Shown piece after piece: positions 8,509 to 16,874 of a stretch of 52,845 bases of DNA. The notes under the pieces are model-generated. The model did not search any database, had not been told where the DNA came from, and saw only the letters and a list, made by a program, of their open reading frames with translations. The DNA comes from Pseudomonas folii (GTDB lineage Bacteria > Pseudomonadota > Gammaproteobacteria > Pseudomonadales > Pseudomonadaceae): assembly GCF_014357575.1 (NCBI RefSeq), contig NZ_JACONW010000021.1:1-52845 (forward strand), read 5' to 3'. A program made the translations under genes and the position numbers. Every line of letters starts with the position of its first letter. Positions within the stretch are counted from its first letter, which is position 1.

Positions 8509-9276
8509 ATGTTCGATCTGGAAAACGTCAGCCTCAACGTCACCGAGCGCACTCTGCTCCACCCCCTCAGCATGCAACTGCCCCATGGCGAGATGATCGG
8601 CCTGATCGGTCACAACGGCTCGGGCAAATCGACCCTGCTCAAACTGCTGGCCCGTCAGCTGCAACCTTCCTCAGGAACGATCAGCCTGGACGGCAAGCCG
8701 CTGAGCAGCTGGAACGGTCGCGATTTCGCCCGTCAGGTCGCTTACCTGCCCCAACAATTGCCGCAGACCGACAGCTTGAATGTCCGCGAACTGGTCGCTT
8801 TCGGGCGTTACCCCTGGCATGGGGCGCTGGGTCGCGTAACGCGCGAAGACAACATGCACATTGATCGTGCGCTGGAACTGACCGACACCGACACCTTTGC
8901 CGAACGGATGGTCGACCAGTTGTCCGGTGGCGAGCGCCAGCGGGTCTGGTTGGCCATGTTGCTGGCGCAAAACAGCCGTTTCCTGCTGCTCGACGAGCCG
9001 ACGTCTGCACTGGACATCGCCCATCAGGTGGAAGTGCTCGGCAGGGTCAAGACCCTTAGCCGCGAACTCAACCTCGGGGTGCTGGTGGTCTTGCATGACG
9101 TCAATATGGCGGCTCGTTATTGCGACCATCTGCTGGCACTGCACGGTGGACGTTTGCTGGCCCAGGGCAGCCCAAGCCAACTGATGCGCAGTGAAATCCT
9201 GCAAGACATTTATGGCATTGCGATGGGCGTGCTGCCCAACCCTGTCGACGGCTCACCGATCAGCTACCCGATCTGA
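8509..9276 (+). CDS. fhuC: Ferric-hydroxamate ABC importer ATPase (FhuC family)
   Basis: A 255-residue ATP-binding subunit that would energise uptake of the ferric siderophore across the inner membrane with FhuB and FhuD encoded at 16.9-19.8 kb. Visible motifs are Walker A GHNGSGKS (34-41), signature LSGGERQRVW, Walker B FLLLDEPTSALD and the switch histidine in VVLHDVNMA. Its own candidate Fur box lies just upstream. It is separated from fhuDB by about 7.5 kb, on the same strand, and is convergent with fhuF. Family assignment is firm; assignment to this particular siderophore is by context. Confidence 0.92.
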   Translation: MFDLENVSLNVTERTLLHPLSMQLPHGEMIGLIGHNGSGKSTLLKLLARQLQPSSGTISLDGKPLSSWNGRDFARQVAYLPQQLPQTDSLNVRELVAFGRYPWHGALGRVTREDNMHIDRALELTDTDTFAERMVDQLSGGERQRVWLAMLLAQNSRFLLLDEPTSALDIAHQVEVLGRVKTLSRELNLGVLVVLHDVNMAARYCDHLLALHGGRLLAQGSPSQLMRSEILQDIYGIAMGVLPNPVDGSPISYPI

Positions 9277-9339
9277 CTGATTGAGGTGAATCATCGAGCG
9301 CAGCGCGGTGGCTTACCGCCCGGCAGCGCCTAAGGGCGG

Positions 9340-10095
9340 CTAGAGGGTAATCATTTCCGGCGGCGGCTCGTCGATCAAAGGACAGTTATCACAATGAGCC
9401 AGCGTGTCCAGACGATAGCGAATGCAGCAGACTCGCCGTTGACGCCAGCGTCCGTCTGCGCGCAGGTCACAGGACACGGGTTCGTAGCGAATCGGTAAAA
9501 ACAGCGGATTGCGTGAACCGTCCGGGCGCCGTTCGGTTTCCAGCAGTGCCTTGCCATCCGCCAATAGATGCGGCGGCAGCGGCACTCGCGCCATTTCACC
9601 GATAAACCACTCGAAATAGTTACCAGCGTTGCTCCACAGCACTTTGGGTGAGAGCTTGACCTCACTGGCCAGGCCCTGCACAAAAGGCTGCAAATGGGTG
9701 TCGATCAGGTCGCTGAAACGTTGGAACGGATCGCTCGGAGGGCTACTGAACACCTCGCCGTCGCCCGTCAGCTTGAAGGCTTCAGGCAAGCCCTGTGCAT
9801 CAAGCACCACCTCGACGTCAGCAAAGTCCAACGGCAGGCGACGGCCAAGTACCAGAGCAGCAGCCACCACCGGCGGAATCAGTTTGACCAGATAATACTT
9901 CGACCATTGTGACGCCAGGGCGCGACGATCCTGGCCCGCGTGTTCCGGTGAAAAACGCTGCAGCACAGGCTCCAGATACTCAGGCTGCAACAGCCGCGTG
10001 GAAGCAATCGAGGGCCGAGGGTCATCACGCGTTACCAGCACGTCGCGATAGCTTGCGAACTGCCCCATGAACAGCGGCGCAAGGGCAGCAATCAT
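9340..10095 (-). CDS. fhuF: Siderophore-iron reductase FhuF
   Basis: A 251-residue FhuF-type [2Fe-2S] protein that releases iron from the imported ferric siderophore by reduction in the cytoplasm. The diagnostic C-terminal cluster motif Cys-Cys-x10-Cys-x2-Cys is present at Cys223, Cys224, Cys235 and Cys238 (RVCCIRYRL...HCDNC). The upstream part holds the FhuF fold with NAGNYFEWF. It is probably the last gene of an operon with the small gene at 10151 and the pvdA-like gene. The stop is 63 bp from that of the convergent fhuC. FhuF homologues accompany hydroxamate systems such as ornibactin (OrbF), which fits the predicted product. Confidence 0.92.
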   Translation of the reverse strand: MIAALAPLFMGQFASYRDVLVTRDDPRPSIASTRLLQPEYLEPVLQRFSPEHAGQDRRALASQWSKYYLVKLIPPVVAAALVLGRRLPLDFADVEVVLDAQGLPEAFKLTGDGEVFSSPPSDPFQRFSDLIDTHLQPFVQGLASEVKLSPKVLWSNAGNYFEWFIGEMARVPLPPHLLADGKALLETERRPDGSRNPLFLPIRYEPVSCDLRADGRWRQRRVCCIRYRLDTLAHCDNCPLIDEPPPEMITL

Positions 10096-10150
10096 GCTTG
10101 CGCCCCGCGCTGCCTGGCGTCGGGAGTGATTACGCTCAGGTGAAATAACG

Positions 10151-10399
10151 TCAACATAACTGGCATTGCTCGAAGAACACTTCGCGGCTCAGCAGCATCA
10201 GCGCAGCCAATGCCCACAGTGCGAAATTCAGTTGTGACGGCTCGCGATCATGCGGCACCCGCCAGACGTCGCCGTCACCCGCCACTTCAAGCAGCGGCTT
10301 ATCGTCGACCATCAACACAAGGAAGCGCTCGCCTGCATAGGCGAACAGTCGGCGCCCGTCGGGCAGTAACAGCGTTCCATTGGTAGAGTTGCAGGACAT
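10151..10399 (-). CDS. Small orphan protein between pvdA-like gene and fhuF
   Basis: An 82-residue protein, MSCNSTNGTLLLPDG..., that I do not recognise. The first two thirds look like a compact beta-rich domain (LLPDGRRLFAYAGERFLVLM) and the last third is a hydrophobic stretch (LNFALWALAALMLLSREVFF) ending CQLC, so it may be a small inner-membrane protein. The ATG at 10399 is preceded by GAGGTGG at good spacing; longer in-frame starts up to 10504 have no such signal and run through a hairpin. Its place between the ornithine hydroxylase gene and fhuF, 55 bp from the latter, suggests a role in siderophore handling or iron release. Function unknown. Confidence 0.6.
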   Translation of the reverse strand: MSCNSTNGTLLLPDGRRLFAYAGERFLVLMVDDKPLLEVAGDGDVWRVPHDREPSQLNFALWALAALMLLSREVFFEQCQLC

Positions 10400-10441
10400 G
10401 GCAGGACCACCTCGGGCCGCGAAAAAGATGCGCATTGAAAA

Positions 10442-10477
10442 CAGCGCCCCCGTCTCGTATGACGCGCAGGGGCGCTG
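10442..10477 (-). terminator. Possible weak terminator after the pvdA-like gene
   Basis: A 9-bp stem (CAGCGCCCC with GGGGCGCTG) around an 18-nt loop, followed on the minus strand by TGTTTTC. It could reduce transcription into the small gene and fhuF. Confidence 0.4.
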
Positions 10478-10521
10478 CGGATTTAGTCCGGATGTGTAAA
10501 TCACACCGCAGTCAGAGTCGC

Positions 10522-11856
10522 TCAGGCACTTTGTGCCGCCCGGCTCTTCGTATCGCGATTGATGCTTTTGCCACCCTGTGGCTGATCGAAAATCGATGCA
10601 GCGATTTCCGCAGCACGCATCGGCAACACCGACAGCAGCGTGTCGCTGAGGCCGTGGCTGTCCTGGCTGAAGCCCTGCATGTAGATGCTCGCACGCAGAC
10701 GCGGATCGGTTTGCAAACGGTAATCGCGACCCACTTCATAGTCGCCAAGGTAATCCTTGAGCGGCGCGAGCAGCTCGCGATGGGAGCTGCGCTGATAACC
10801 GGTAGCCAGAATCACCACGTCATAACGGCGTTGCTCGGTCGCGCCGGTGGCGCTGTCGCGCAGGGTCAGTTCGATGCCGTTGCTGTCGGCACCGGCCAAC
10901 TCGACAGTGCGCCGGCTGAGAAACGCATGACGCTGCTGATTGGCAACTTTCTGTCGGTAAAAAATCGAATAGATCGACTCGATCAGATTGAGGTCCACCA
11001 CCGAATAGTTGGTGTTGTGGTATTCCTGGATCAACTTTTCACGCTCTGCCTGCGGCTCGTTGAACACCAGATCGGTATAGCTCGGCGCGAAGATTTCGTT
11101 GACGAAAGGGCTGTCATCCGCTGGTTTTAGCACCGCTGCACGCAGAATCATGTCGACCTGCGCTGACGGGTAGCTGTCATTCAGGTCAATGAACGCCTCG
11201 GCCGCACTCTGCCCGCCGCCAATCACCGCAATGCGCATCGACGGGTTCTTCAGGCATGGCTGTCTGGCGATACTTTCCAGGTAGCGCGAGTGGTGAAACA
11301 CGCGCGCGTCGTTACGTAGATGACTGAACGCCGCCGGGATGCGCGGCGTCCCACCGGTACTGACGACTACGGAGCGCGTCAGACGGAAACGCTCCTGACC
11401 CCGCACATCGGTGGACAGCACTTTGAGCAGTTCTATGCCATCAGGACCTTGCACGGGCTCAACGCGGGAAACTTCTTCGCCATAGGCGCACTGCTCGGAA
11501 AATTGTCGGGCCACCCAGCACAAATAGTCGTTGTACTCCATACGGCACGGATAAAGTGTGCCCAGGTTTATGAAGTCGATCAGTCGGTCGTGCTTGTGCA
11601 GGTAATTCACGAAACTGAAAGGGCTGGTCGGGTTACGCAAGGTGACCAGATCCTTGAGGTAGGAAATCTGTAACTCGCTCTGGGTGACGAGGGTGTTGCC
11701 ATGCCAGCGGTAGTCGTGCTGTTTGTCGAGGAAAAGCGCCTGATAATTGCGCCCCTGCTGCAGAGCCTGTTCCTGCAAAGCAATCGCCAGCGCCAGATTA
11801 GACGGACCAAAGCCAATGCCAAGTACGTCGTAGGTCGGTGAGATCAACTGAGTCAT
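10522..11856 (-). CDS. pvdA: L-ornithine N5-monooxygenase (PvdA family)
   Basis: A 444-residue flavin monooxygenase that hydroxylates the side-chain amine of ornithine with FAD, NADPH and O2, giving the hydroxamate precursor. FAD site GIGFGPSN (about 13-20), NADPH site GGGQSAAE (about 213-220) and the ATGY block near the C-terminus are all present. Stretches such as DYRWHGNTLV and LHKHDRL match PvdA closely. The length equals PvdA (443). I chose the ATG at 11856, with AGGA upstream, over an in-frame GTG at 11877. The gene leads a minus-strand set with the small orphan and fhuF. No formyl- or acyltransferase for the N5 position is encoded nearby, so that step must come from elsewhere. Confidence 0.94.
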   Translation of the reverse strand: MTQLISPTYDVLGIGFGPSNLALAIALQEQALQQGRNYQALFLDKQHDYRWHGNTLVTQSELQISYLKDLVTLRNPTSPFSFVNYLHKHDRLIDFINLGTLYPCRMEYNDYLCWVARQFSEQCAYGEEVSRVEPVQGPDGIELLKVLSTDVRGQERFRLTRSVVVSTGGTPRIPAAFSHLRNDARVFHHSRYLESIARQPCLKNPSMRIAVIGGGQSAAEAFIDLNDSYPSAQVDMILRAAVLKPADDSPFVNEIFAPSYTDLVFNEPQAEREKLIQEYHNTNYSVVDLNLIESIYSIFYRQKVANQQRHAFLSRRTVELAGADSNGIELTLRDSATGATEQRRYDVVILATGYQRSSHRELLAPLKDYLGDYEVGRDYRLQTDPRLRASIYMQGFSQDSHGLSDTLLSVLPMRAAEIAASIFDQPQGGKSINRDTKSRAAQSA

Positions 11857-12046
11857 GATGCCAGTGTCCTGTTTCACGGTAGCTGTGGAGCACGACGCGG
11901 GCCGGAATAAATCTTCCTCACCCTGAGGGTGGCGTTACTCCGCCTTCACGGCGCAGCCTGCCTTTTCCAACACCTGCGCATCGGCCAGAAGAAGCGCTTT
12001 CAAAAGTGCATTCAAAGGTAGTGACGAGAGCGCTCAGAAAAACTTT

Positions 12047-12065
12047 AGTAATGTTTCTCATTTGC
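12047..12065. promoter_or_regulatory. Candidate Fur box in the pvdA/pvdE divergent region
   Basis: AGTAATGTTTCTCATTTGC matches 12 of 19 consensus Fur positions by my count. It lies in the 616-bp gap between the divergent pvdA-like (-) and pvdE-like (+) genes. The rest of that gap shows a short perfect hairpin at 12191-12209 (GCGGTGTC-AAA-GACACCGC) and no credible gene. I saw no PvdS-type TAAAT...CGT promoter close to pvdA. Confidence 0.45.
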
Positions 12066-12472
12066 GTATCGGGCCGCAGAAGTGGCGCGCCAGGCTAAAG
12101 CGCAGTCGCCCCCCCTCGCAGGGAGTGTCGGAATGCCGCATTCCCGGATAAATTCGGTGCCGGTCAGGGCAGTGCCGACTGCGCTAGAGCGCGGTGTCAA
12201 AGACACCGCTGCCCCGCTTGAGAAACACCGCATAAACCTCTGAATTCATGCTGTTTTTTTGCAGCAGCGAGCCTGTTCGTGAAAGGTCTGACTCAGACGA
12301 AGAATCCCGCACCATAAAAGGCGAATTGCCAGCATGCAATTTTTCTTAAATTTTCCTTCGCTCGCTCGTCTTAACAAAAATGATTCGGCTTGGCTTCCAC
12401 TCTCAGGGCCAACGCACCGATCAGCCCTTGAATTCCAGCGTGCCCGACGGTGGCCGCAGAGCCTAGGAAAAA

Positions 12473-14164
12473 ATGATGCAGACTCCCCCACAAAGCACCC
12501 TTGGTGAGCTTTTCAAGCTACTGCGGCCGTTCTGGCCACAGTTGCTGATGGCGACGGTCCTCGGCATCATCGGCGGCGCCAGCATTACTGCGCTACTTGC
12601 CACCATCAACCACAGCCTGAATGCCGAAGGTGGCATGCAATCAGGCTTGCTGGCAGGGTTTGCCGGCCTCTGTGTGCTGGCGCTGGTGGGATCGATCATT
12701 TCTGACATCGGCACCAACTATGTCGGGCAGCACTCCATTGCACGGTTACGTAAAGAGCTGGGCAGCAAGATCATCTCCGCCCCTATCGAGCAGATCGAGC
12801 GCTATCGCAGTCATCGCCTGATCCCGGTACTGACGCACGACATCGATACCATCAGCGACTTTGTGTTCGCCTTTGCACCGCTGGCGGTATCGCTGACGGT
12901 CTGCCTGAGCTGCCTGGGCTACCTAGCGGTCTTGTCGCTGCCGATGTTCCTCACCACGGCGGTCGCCATCATCATTGGCAGCGCCATCCAGTTTCTGGTG
13001 CGCAGCCGTGGCATCCGTGGGTTCTTTCAGGCCCGCGAAGAAGAAGACGAACTGCAAAAGCACTACCGTGCCCTGGCTGAAGGCGCCAAGGAACTGCGTA
13101 TCAGCCGCCCGCGCCGCTTCCAGCACTACAACGAGCGCCTGCAAGGCACCATTGATCGCATCTGCGATATCCAGGTTCGTTCGATCAACCTGTTTGTGGT
13201 CGCCAAAGGCTTCGGCTCCACCCTGTTCTTCATCGTCATAGGCCTGGCTCTGGCCTATGAGTCAATCTGGCCGAGCACCGATAGAGCCACCCTCAGCGGC
13301 TTTATTCTGGTGTTGCTGTACATGAAAGGTCCGCTTGAGCATCTGGTCGGCAACCTGCCCATCGTCAGTCGTGCCCAGGTTGCTTTCCGGCGCATTGCCG
13401 AGCTGTCGATTCGCTTCTCTTCTCCGGAGCCCAACCTGCTGTTGCGCGACGATGAGCGCAAGACCCTGGACATTGAGCAGATCGAACTGCGTGACCTGAG
13501 CTACCACTACCCTACCGAAGACGGCAGCACCGGTTTTGGTGTCGGTCCGCTCAACCTGACCATCCAGCGCGGTGAGATTCTGTTTATTGCGGGCGAAAAC
13601 GGCTGCGGTAAAACCAGCATGATCAAACTGCTGTTGGGCCTTTATGTGCCACAGAGCGGCCAGGTATTGATTGATGGCAGACCTGTCGACGACAGCAACC
13701 GCGACGACTATCGCCAGCTGTTCACGACTATTTTTGCCGACTACTTCCTGTTCGAAGACCTGCTCAAGGACAGTGCTGAAATCCCCGCCGAAGCCAACCG
13801 CTATCTGGAGCGGCTGGAAATTGCCCACAAGGTCTCACTGAACGACCACAGCTATTCCACCACCGACCTGTCCACCGGTCAGCGCAAACGTCTCGCTCTG
13901 GTTCAAGCCTGGCTCGAGAAGCGCCCGGTGCTGGTGTTCGATGAATGGGCCGCAGACCAGGACCCTGAGTTCCGGCGCATTTTCTACACCGAGTTGCTGC
14001 CGGAGCTGCGCGCCCAGGGCAAGACCTTGATCGTGATTTCTCACGACGATCGCTACTTCGATGTCGCCGACCGATTACTGCGGATGAGCGCGGGAAACAT
14101 CGTCGAGGTCCAGCGCAAGAACAAGGACACCTCGTCAACCAGCCCCGACGTCGCACTCACCTGA
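12473..14164 (+). CDS. pvdE: Siderophore peptide export ABC transporter (PvdE/SyrD-like)
   Basis: A 563-residue fused ABC exporter of the cyclic peptide/PvdE class. Five or six membrane helices occupy about residues 15-300 (WPQLLMATVLGIIGG...). The ATPase half has Walker A GENGCGKTS at about 375, signature LSTGQRKRLAL at about 465 and Walker B VLVFDEW at about 491. PvdE carries acylated ferribactin to the periplasm in pyoverdine synthesis, and relatives (OrbE) accompany ornibactin. Here it would export the acyl-peptide made by the FAAL-initiated NRPS. ATG 12473 follows TAGGA at good spacing; an adjacent ATG at 12476 is possible. The receptor gene follows after 124 bp. Confidence 0.9.
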   Translation: MMQTPPQSTLGELFKLLRPFWPQLLMATVLGIIGGASITALLATINHSLNAEGGMQSGLLAGFAGLCVLALVGSIISDIGTNYVGQHSIARLRKELGSKIISAPIEQIERYRSHRLIPVLTHDIDTISDFVFAFAPLAVSLTVCLSCLGYLAVLSLPMFLTTAVAIIIGSAIQFLVRSRGIRGFFQAREEEDELQKHYRALAEGAKELRISRPRRFQHYNERLQGTIDRICDIQVRSINLFVVAKGFGSTLFFIVIGLALAYESIWPSTDRATLSGFILVLLYMKGPLEHLVGNLPIVSRAQVAFRRIAELSIRFSSPEPNLLLRDDERKTLDIEQIELRDLSYHYPTEDGSTGFGVGPLNLTIQRGEILFIAGENGCGKTSMIKLLLGLYVPQSGQVLIDGRPVDDSNRDDYRQLFTTIFADYFLFEDLLKDSAEIPAEANRYLERLEIAHKVSLNDHSYSTTDLSTGQRKRLALVQAWLEKRPVLVFDEWAADQDPEFRRIFYTELLPELRAQGKTLIVISHDDRYFDVADRLLRMSAGNIVEVQRKNKDTSSTSPDVALT

Positions 14165-14170
14165 TCCGTC

Positions 14171-14198
14171 ACGGCGCCCCTGATTACAGTGGCGCCGT
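14171..14198 (+). terminator. Hairpin after the exporter gene
   Basis: Stem ACGGCGCC (14171-14178) with GGCGCCGT (14191-14198) and a 12-nt loop, 7 bp after the stop codon. It lacks a good T tract, so it may attenuate rather than stop transcription into the receptor gene. The following 14225-14270 is A-rich, with AAAAAACT repeated in tandem. Confidence 0.45.
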
Positions 14199-14288
14199 AG
14201 TTGTAAAAAGCTGTCTGTCATCGCCAACACCAAAAAACTAAAAAACTAAAAAAGTTTTATTAAAAACCAGTATCCAGGAGCGTAAAAA

Positions 14289-16682
14289 TTGATTGGTAAA
14301 AGCAAGCCCCCAACCCTCAAACACCCAACCAGCCATCTGGCGATGTTGATCAGCAGCGCCGCCCTGGGTCTGGCATTGACCGCCACCGACGCAGTTGCCG
14401 CGCCGGTGCGCATCGATATTCCGGCGCAACCGCTGGGTTCGGCGCTGATCAGTCTCGGTACACAGTCTGACTTGCAAATCGTGTTCAACCCGGTTCAATT
14501 GCAGAACCTGCGCAGCCCCGAGCTGCACGGGGAAATTGAACCAACGCAAGCACTGAACTCGCTGCTCCGTGGGACGGGCATCCAGTATCAGATAGAAGGC
14601 AGCCGGGTCACCTTGCTTGCCGCGGCACCGACCAGCGGCCAGCTGACCATACCCGACCAGATCATTTCCGGTCGCGCGGCGGTGCCAGAGGGTTACGAGA
14701 GCTACGTTCCGAAAACCAGCAACAGCGCCAGCAAGACCAATACGCCGCTGATCGAGATCCCGCAGTCCATCTCCGTGGTCACCCGCAAGCAGATGGAAGA
14801 CCAGGGCGCGCAAACCGTCACGGATGCGTTGCGTTACGTCCCGGGCGTCAAAGTCGAAGCCTATGGTCTGGATCCGAAAGGTTTCGACTGGCTGTACATT
14901 CGCGGCTTCAACGGTCAGTCCACCAGCGACTACCTCAATGGCCTGCGTCAGCAGAACAACAGCTATGCGTTCTTCCGCAGCGAACCTTATGCGTTTGACC
15001 GTATCGACGTGGTAAAAGGCCCCTCTTCGACCCTGTTCGGCCAAGGTGACGCTGGCGGTATCATCAACCGCGTCAGCAAGAAACCCGAAGTCAACCATGT
15101 CAACGAAGTACAGCTTTCAGTCGGCAACTATGACCGCCGACAAGGCCAGTTCGACCTCGGTGGCGCACTGGACGATCAGCAACACTTCCTTTATCGCGTC
15201 GTCGGTTCGGTAAGGGACAGCAACACGCAGGTGGAGTACGACGATGGCCACGAAGTCAAAGACGACCGCCTGTACATCGCGCCATCCTTCACCTGGGCAC
15301 CGGACGAAGACACCAGCCTGACGTTCCTCAGCGACTTCCTGCGTGACCGTAACGGCGGCTCGCTGTTTGCTTACAGCACGCCGAACGGGCACACCACCAA
15401 TACGTTGATGGGTGATCACAGCTTCAACCATCTGAATCAGGATCAGTACAGCTTCGGTTATGAGTTCCGTCATCGTTTCGATGACACCTGGGAATTCCGC
15501 CAGAACGCCCGCTATGGTCAGGTAGACGTGATCTTCCAGAACCTGCTGCCGTTCAGTGTTGATACCAGCACCGGAAACACCATTCGTGGCGCAGACCGTT
15601 TTGATCAGCACATGAACACTTTTGCGCTGGACAACCAGTTGCAGGCTGACTTCCAGACCGGCCCGTTCACGCACAAGCTGCTGACCGGCGTGGATTACAC
15701 ATGGCAGGACGCCGACGTCACTCGCTGGCGCGTTCGCGGCCCGGACCTGAACGTCTACAACCCGGTCTACGGCCAGCCGGTAACCCGCCCAACCCAGGCC
15801 AACAGCATCGGCTCGATCGACTATGACCAGACCATCGAGCAGATCGGTGGCTACATTCAGGACCAGATCAAGTTCGACGATCACTGGATCCTGACCGCAG
15901 GCGGTCGCTACGACTATGTGCGCAATGACCTGGATAACCACGTCGCTGACCCGACGAACCAGAAAGACAATGCCTTTACTGGCCGTCTGGGCCTGACCTA
16001 CCTGACTGAGTTCGGCCTGGCGCCGTACGTCAGCTATTCCGAGTCTTTTGCGCCTAATACTGGCCTGGACAGCAGCGGCAGGGGCTTTGATTCGAGCGAA
16101 GCGCACCAGTGGGAAGCGGGTGTCAAATACCAGCCTACCGACGCTATCCTGATGACCCTGGCAGCCTACGACCTGACCAAGACCAACGTACTGACCCGGG
16201 ATCTGGGCAATACCGCTTTCTCGGTCGCCAATGGCGAACAGCAGTCGCGCGGTATCGAAGCCGAGGTCAAGGCCAAACTGGACCAGAACTGGGACCTGAT
16301 TGCGTCCTACACCTACACCAAGGCCGAGATCACCAAGAGCAACGCTGGCGACGAGGGTAATCGTCCGGCCAACGTGCCCAAACACATGGCTTCGGCCTGG
16401 CTGAACTACACCTTCAACGACACGATTCTCAATGGCCTCAGCCTGGGTGGCGGCGCACGTTATACCGGGGTGCTCTACGGCGATAACGCCAACACCTTCC
16501 ACATCGACAACTACACCCTGTTCGACGCGGGCGCGAGCTACCCGCTCAATAAGAGCGTGACTGTCTCGGTCAATGCCCAAAACCTGCTGGACGAGAAATA
16601 CTCAGCCACTTGCGATGACTCGTACGAGTGCTACCCGGGCATGCGCCGCACCTTGCTGACCAGCGTGAAATACAAATGGTGA
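14289..16682 (+). CDS. TonB-dependent ferric siderophore receptor with STN domain
   Basis: A 797-residue outer-membrane receptor. A signal peptide ends about DAVAAP. An STN signalling domain follows (about 40-115: IDIPAQPLGSALISLG...LLRGTGIQY), then the plug (IEIPQSISVVTRKQMEDQG, VKGPSSTLFGQ, GGIINRVSKKP) and a 22-strand barrel ending in aromatic YKW. Two cysteines near the end (CDDSYEC) recall FhuE/FoxA-type hydroxamate receptors. The start is an unusual TTG at 14289, chosen because CAGGAGCG stands 6-7 bp upstream and the signal peptide begins right after. STN domains normally signal to a FecR-type anti-sigma factor, yet none is encoded in this window. The likely ligand is the product of the adjacent NRPS genes. 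Confidence 0.93.
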   Translation: MIGKSKPPTLKHPTSHLAMLISSAALGLALTATDAVAAPVRIDIPAQPLGSALISLGTQSDLQIVFNPVQLQNLRSPELHGEIEPTQALNSLLRGTGIQYQIEGSRVTLLAAAPTSGQLTIPDQIISGRAAVPEGYESYVPKTSNSASKTNTPLIEIPQSISVVTRKQMEDQGAQTVTDALRYVPGVKVEAYGLDPKGFDWLYIRGFNGQSTSDYLNGLRQQNNSYAFFRSEPYAFDRIDVVKGPSSTLFGQGDAGGIINRVSKKPEVNHVNEVQLSVGNYDRRQGQFDLGGALDDQQHFLYRVVGSVRDSNTQVEYDDGHEVKDDRLYIAPSFTWAPDEDTSLTFLSDFLRDRNGGSLFAYSTPNGHTTNTLMGDHSFNHLNQDQYSFGYEFRHRFDDTWEFRQNARYGQVDVIFQNLLPFSVDTSTGNTIRGADRFDQHMNTFALDNQLQADFQTGPFTHKLLTGVDYTWQDADVTRWRVRGPDLNVYNPVYGQPVTRPTQANSIGSIDYDQTIEQIGGYIQDQIKFDDHWILTAGGRYDYVRNDLDNHVADPTNQKDNAFTGRLGLTYLTEFGLAPYVSYSESFAPNTGLDSSGRGFDSSEAHQWEAGVKYQPTDAILMTLAAYDLTKTNVLTRDLGNTAFSVANGEQQSRGIEAEVKAKLDQNWDLIASYTYTKAEITKSNAGDEGNRPANVPKHMASAWLNYTFNDTILNGLSLGGGARYTGVLYGDNANTFHIDNYTLFDAGASYPLNKSVTVSVNAQNLLDEKYSATCDDSYECYPGMRRTLLTSVKYKW

Positions 16683-16787
16683 TAAACGCCTGATCTTTCA
16701 CGGGTATATGTCTGTCCGCGCAGCACCATGCTGCGTCGGGCAGGCAGCGCCTGTCCAGACTGTGTCAGTGCGTTGCTGAACCCTCAG

Positions 16788-16824
16788 CCGGGCTCCTTTG
16801 ATCAAGGGGCCCGGTGTCGTTTTT
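16788..16824 (+). terminator. Terminator/attenuator between receptor and fhuD
   Basis: CCGGGCTCCTT pairs, with a small bulge, with AAGGGGCCCGG around TGATC, followed after TGTCG by TTTTT (16820-16824). The T tract abuts the GGAGGA of the tiny frame at 16836, so read-through would set fhuDB expression below that of the receptor. Confidence 0.65.
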
Positions 16825-16835
16825 GGAGGATCACG

Positions 16836-16874
16836 ATGAGCCGTTACCACCGAGGAGAACGAACATGCCTCTGA
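16836..16874 (+). CDS. Possible 12-residue leader peptide overlapping fhuD
   Basis: ATG at 16836 with GGAGGA 5 bp upstream opens a frame MSRYHRGERTCL that stops at 16872-16874, past the fhuD start at 16865. Ribosomes finishing it would lie over the fhuD ribosome binding site (GAGGAG at 16852-16857). It could couple fhuD translation to its own; it may also be chance. Confidence 0.3.
   Translation: MSRYHRGERTCL

Noticed and set aside
11878..12472. PvdS-type iron-starvation box for the pvdA-like gene
   Set aside because: No TAAAT followed at the right distance by CGT was found upstream of pvdA on the minus strand; only a moderate Fur-like site is visible.
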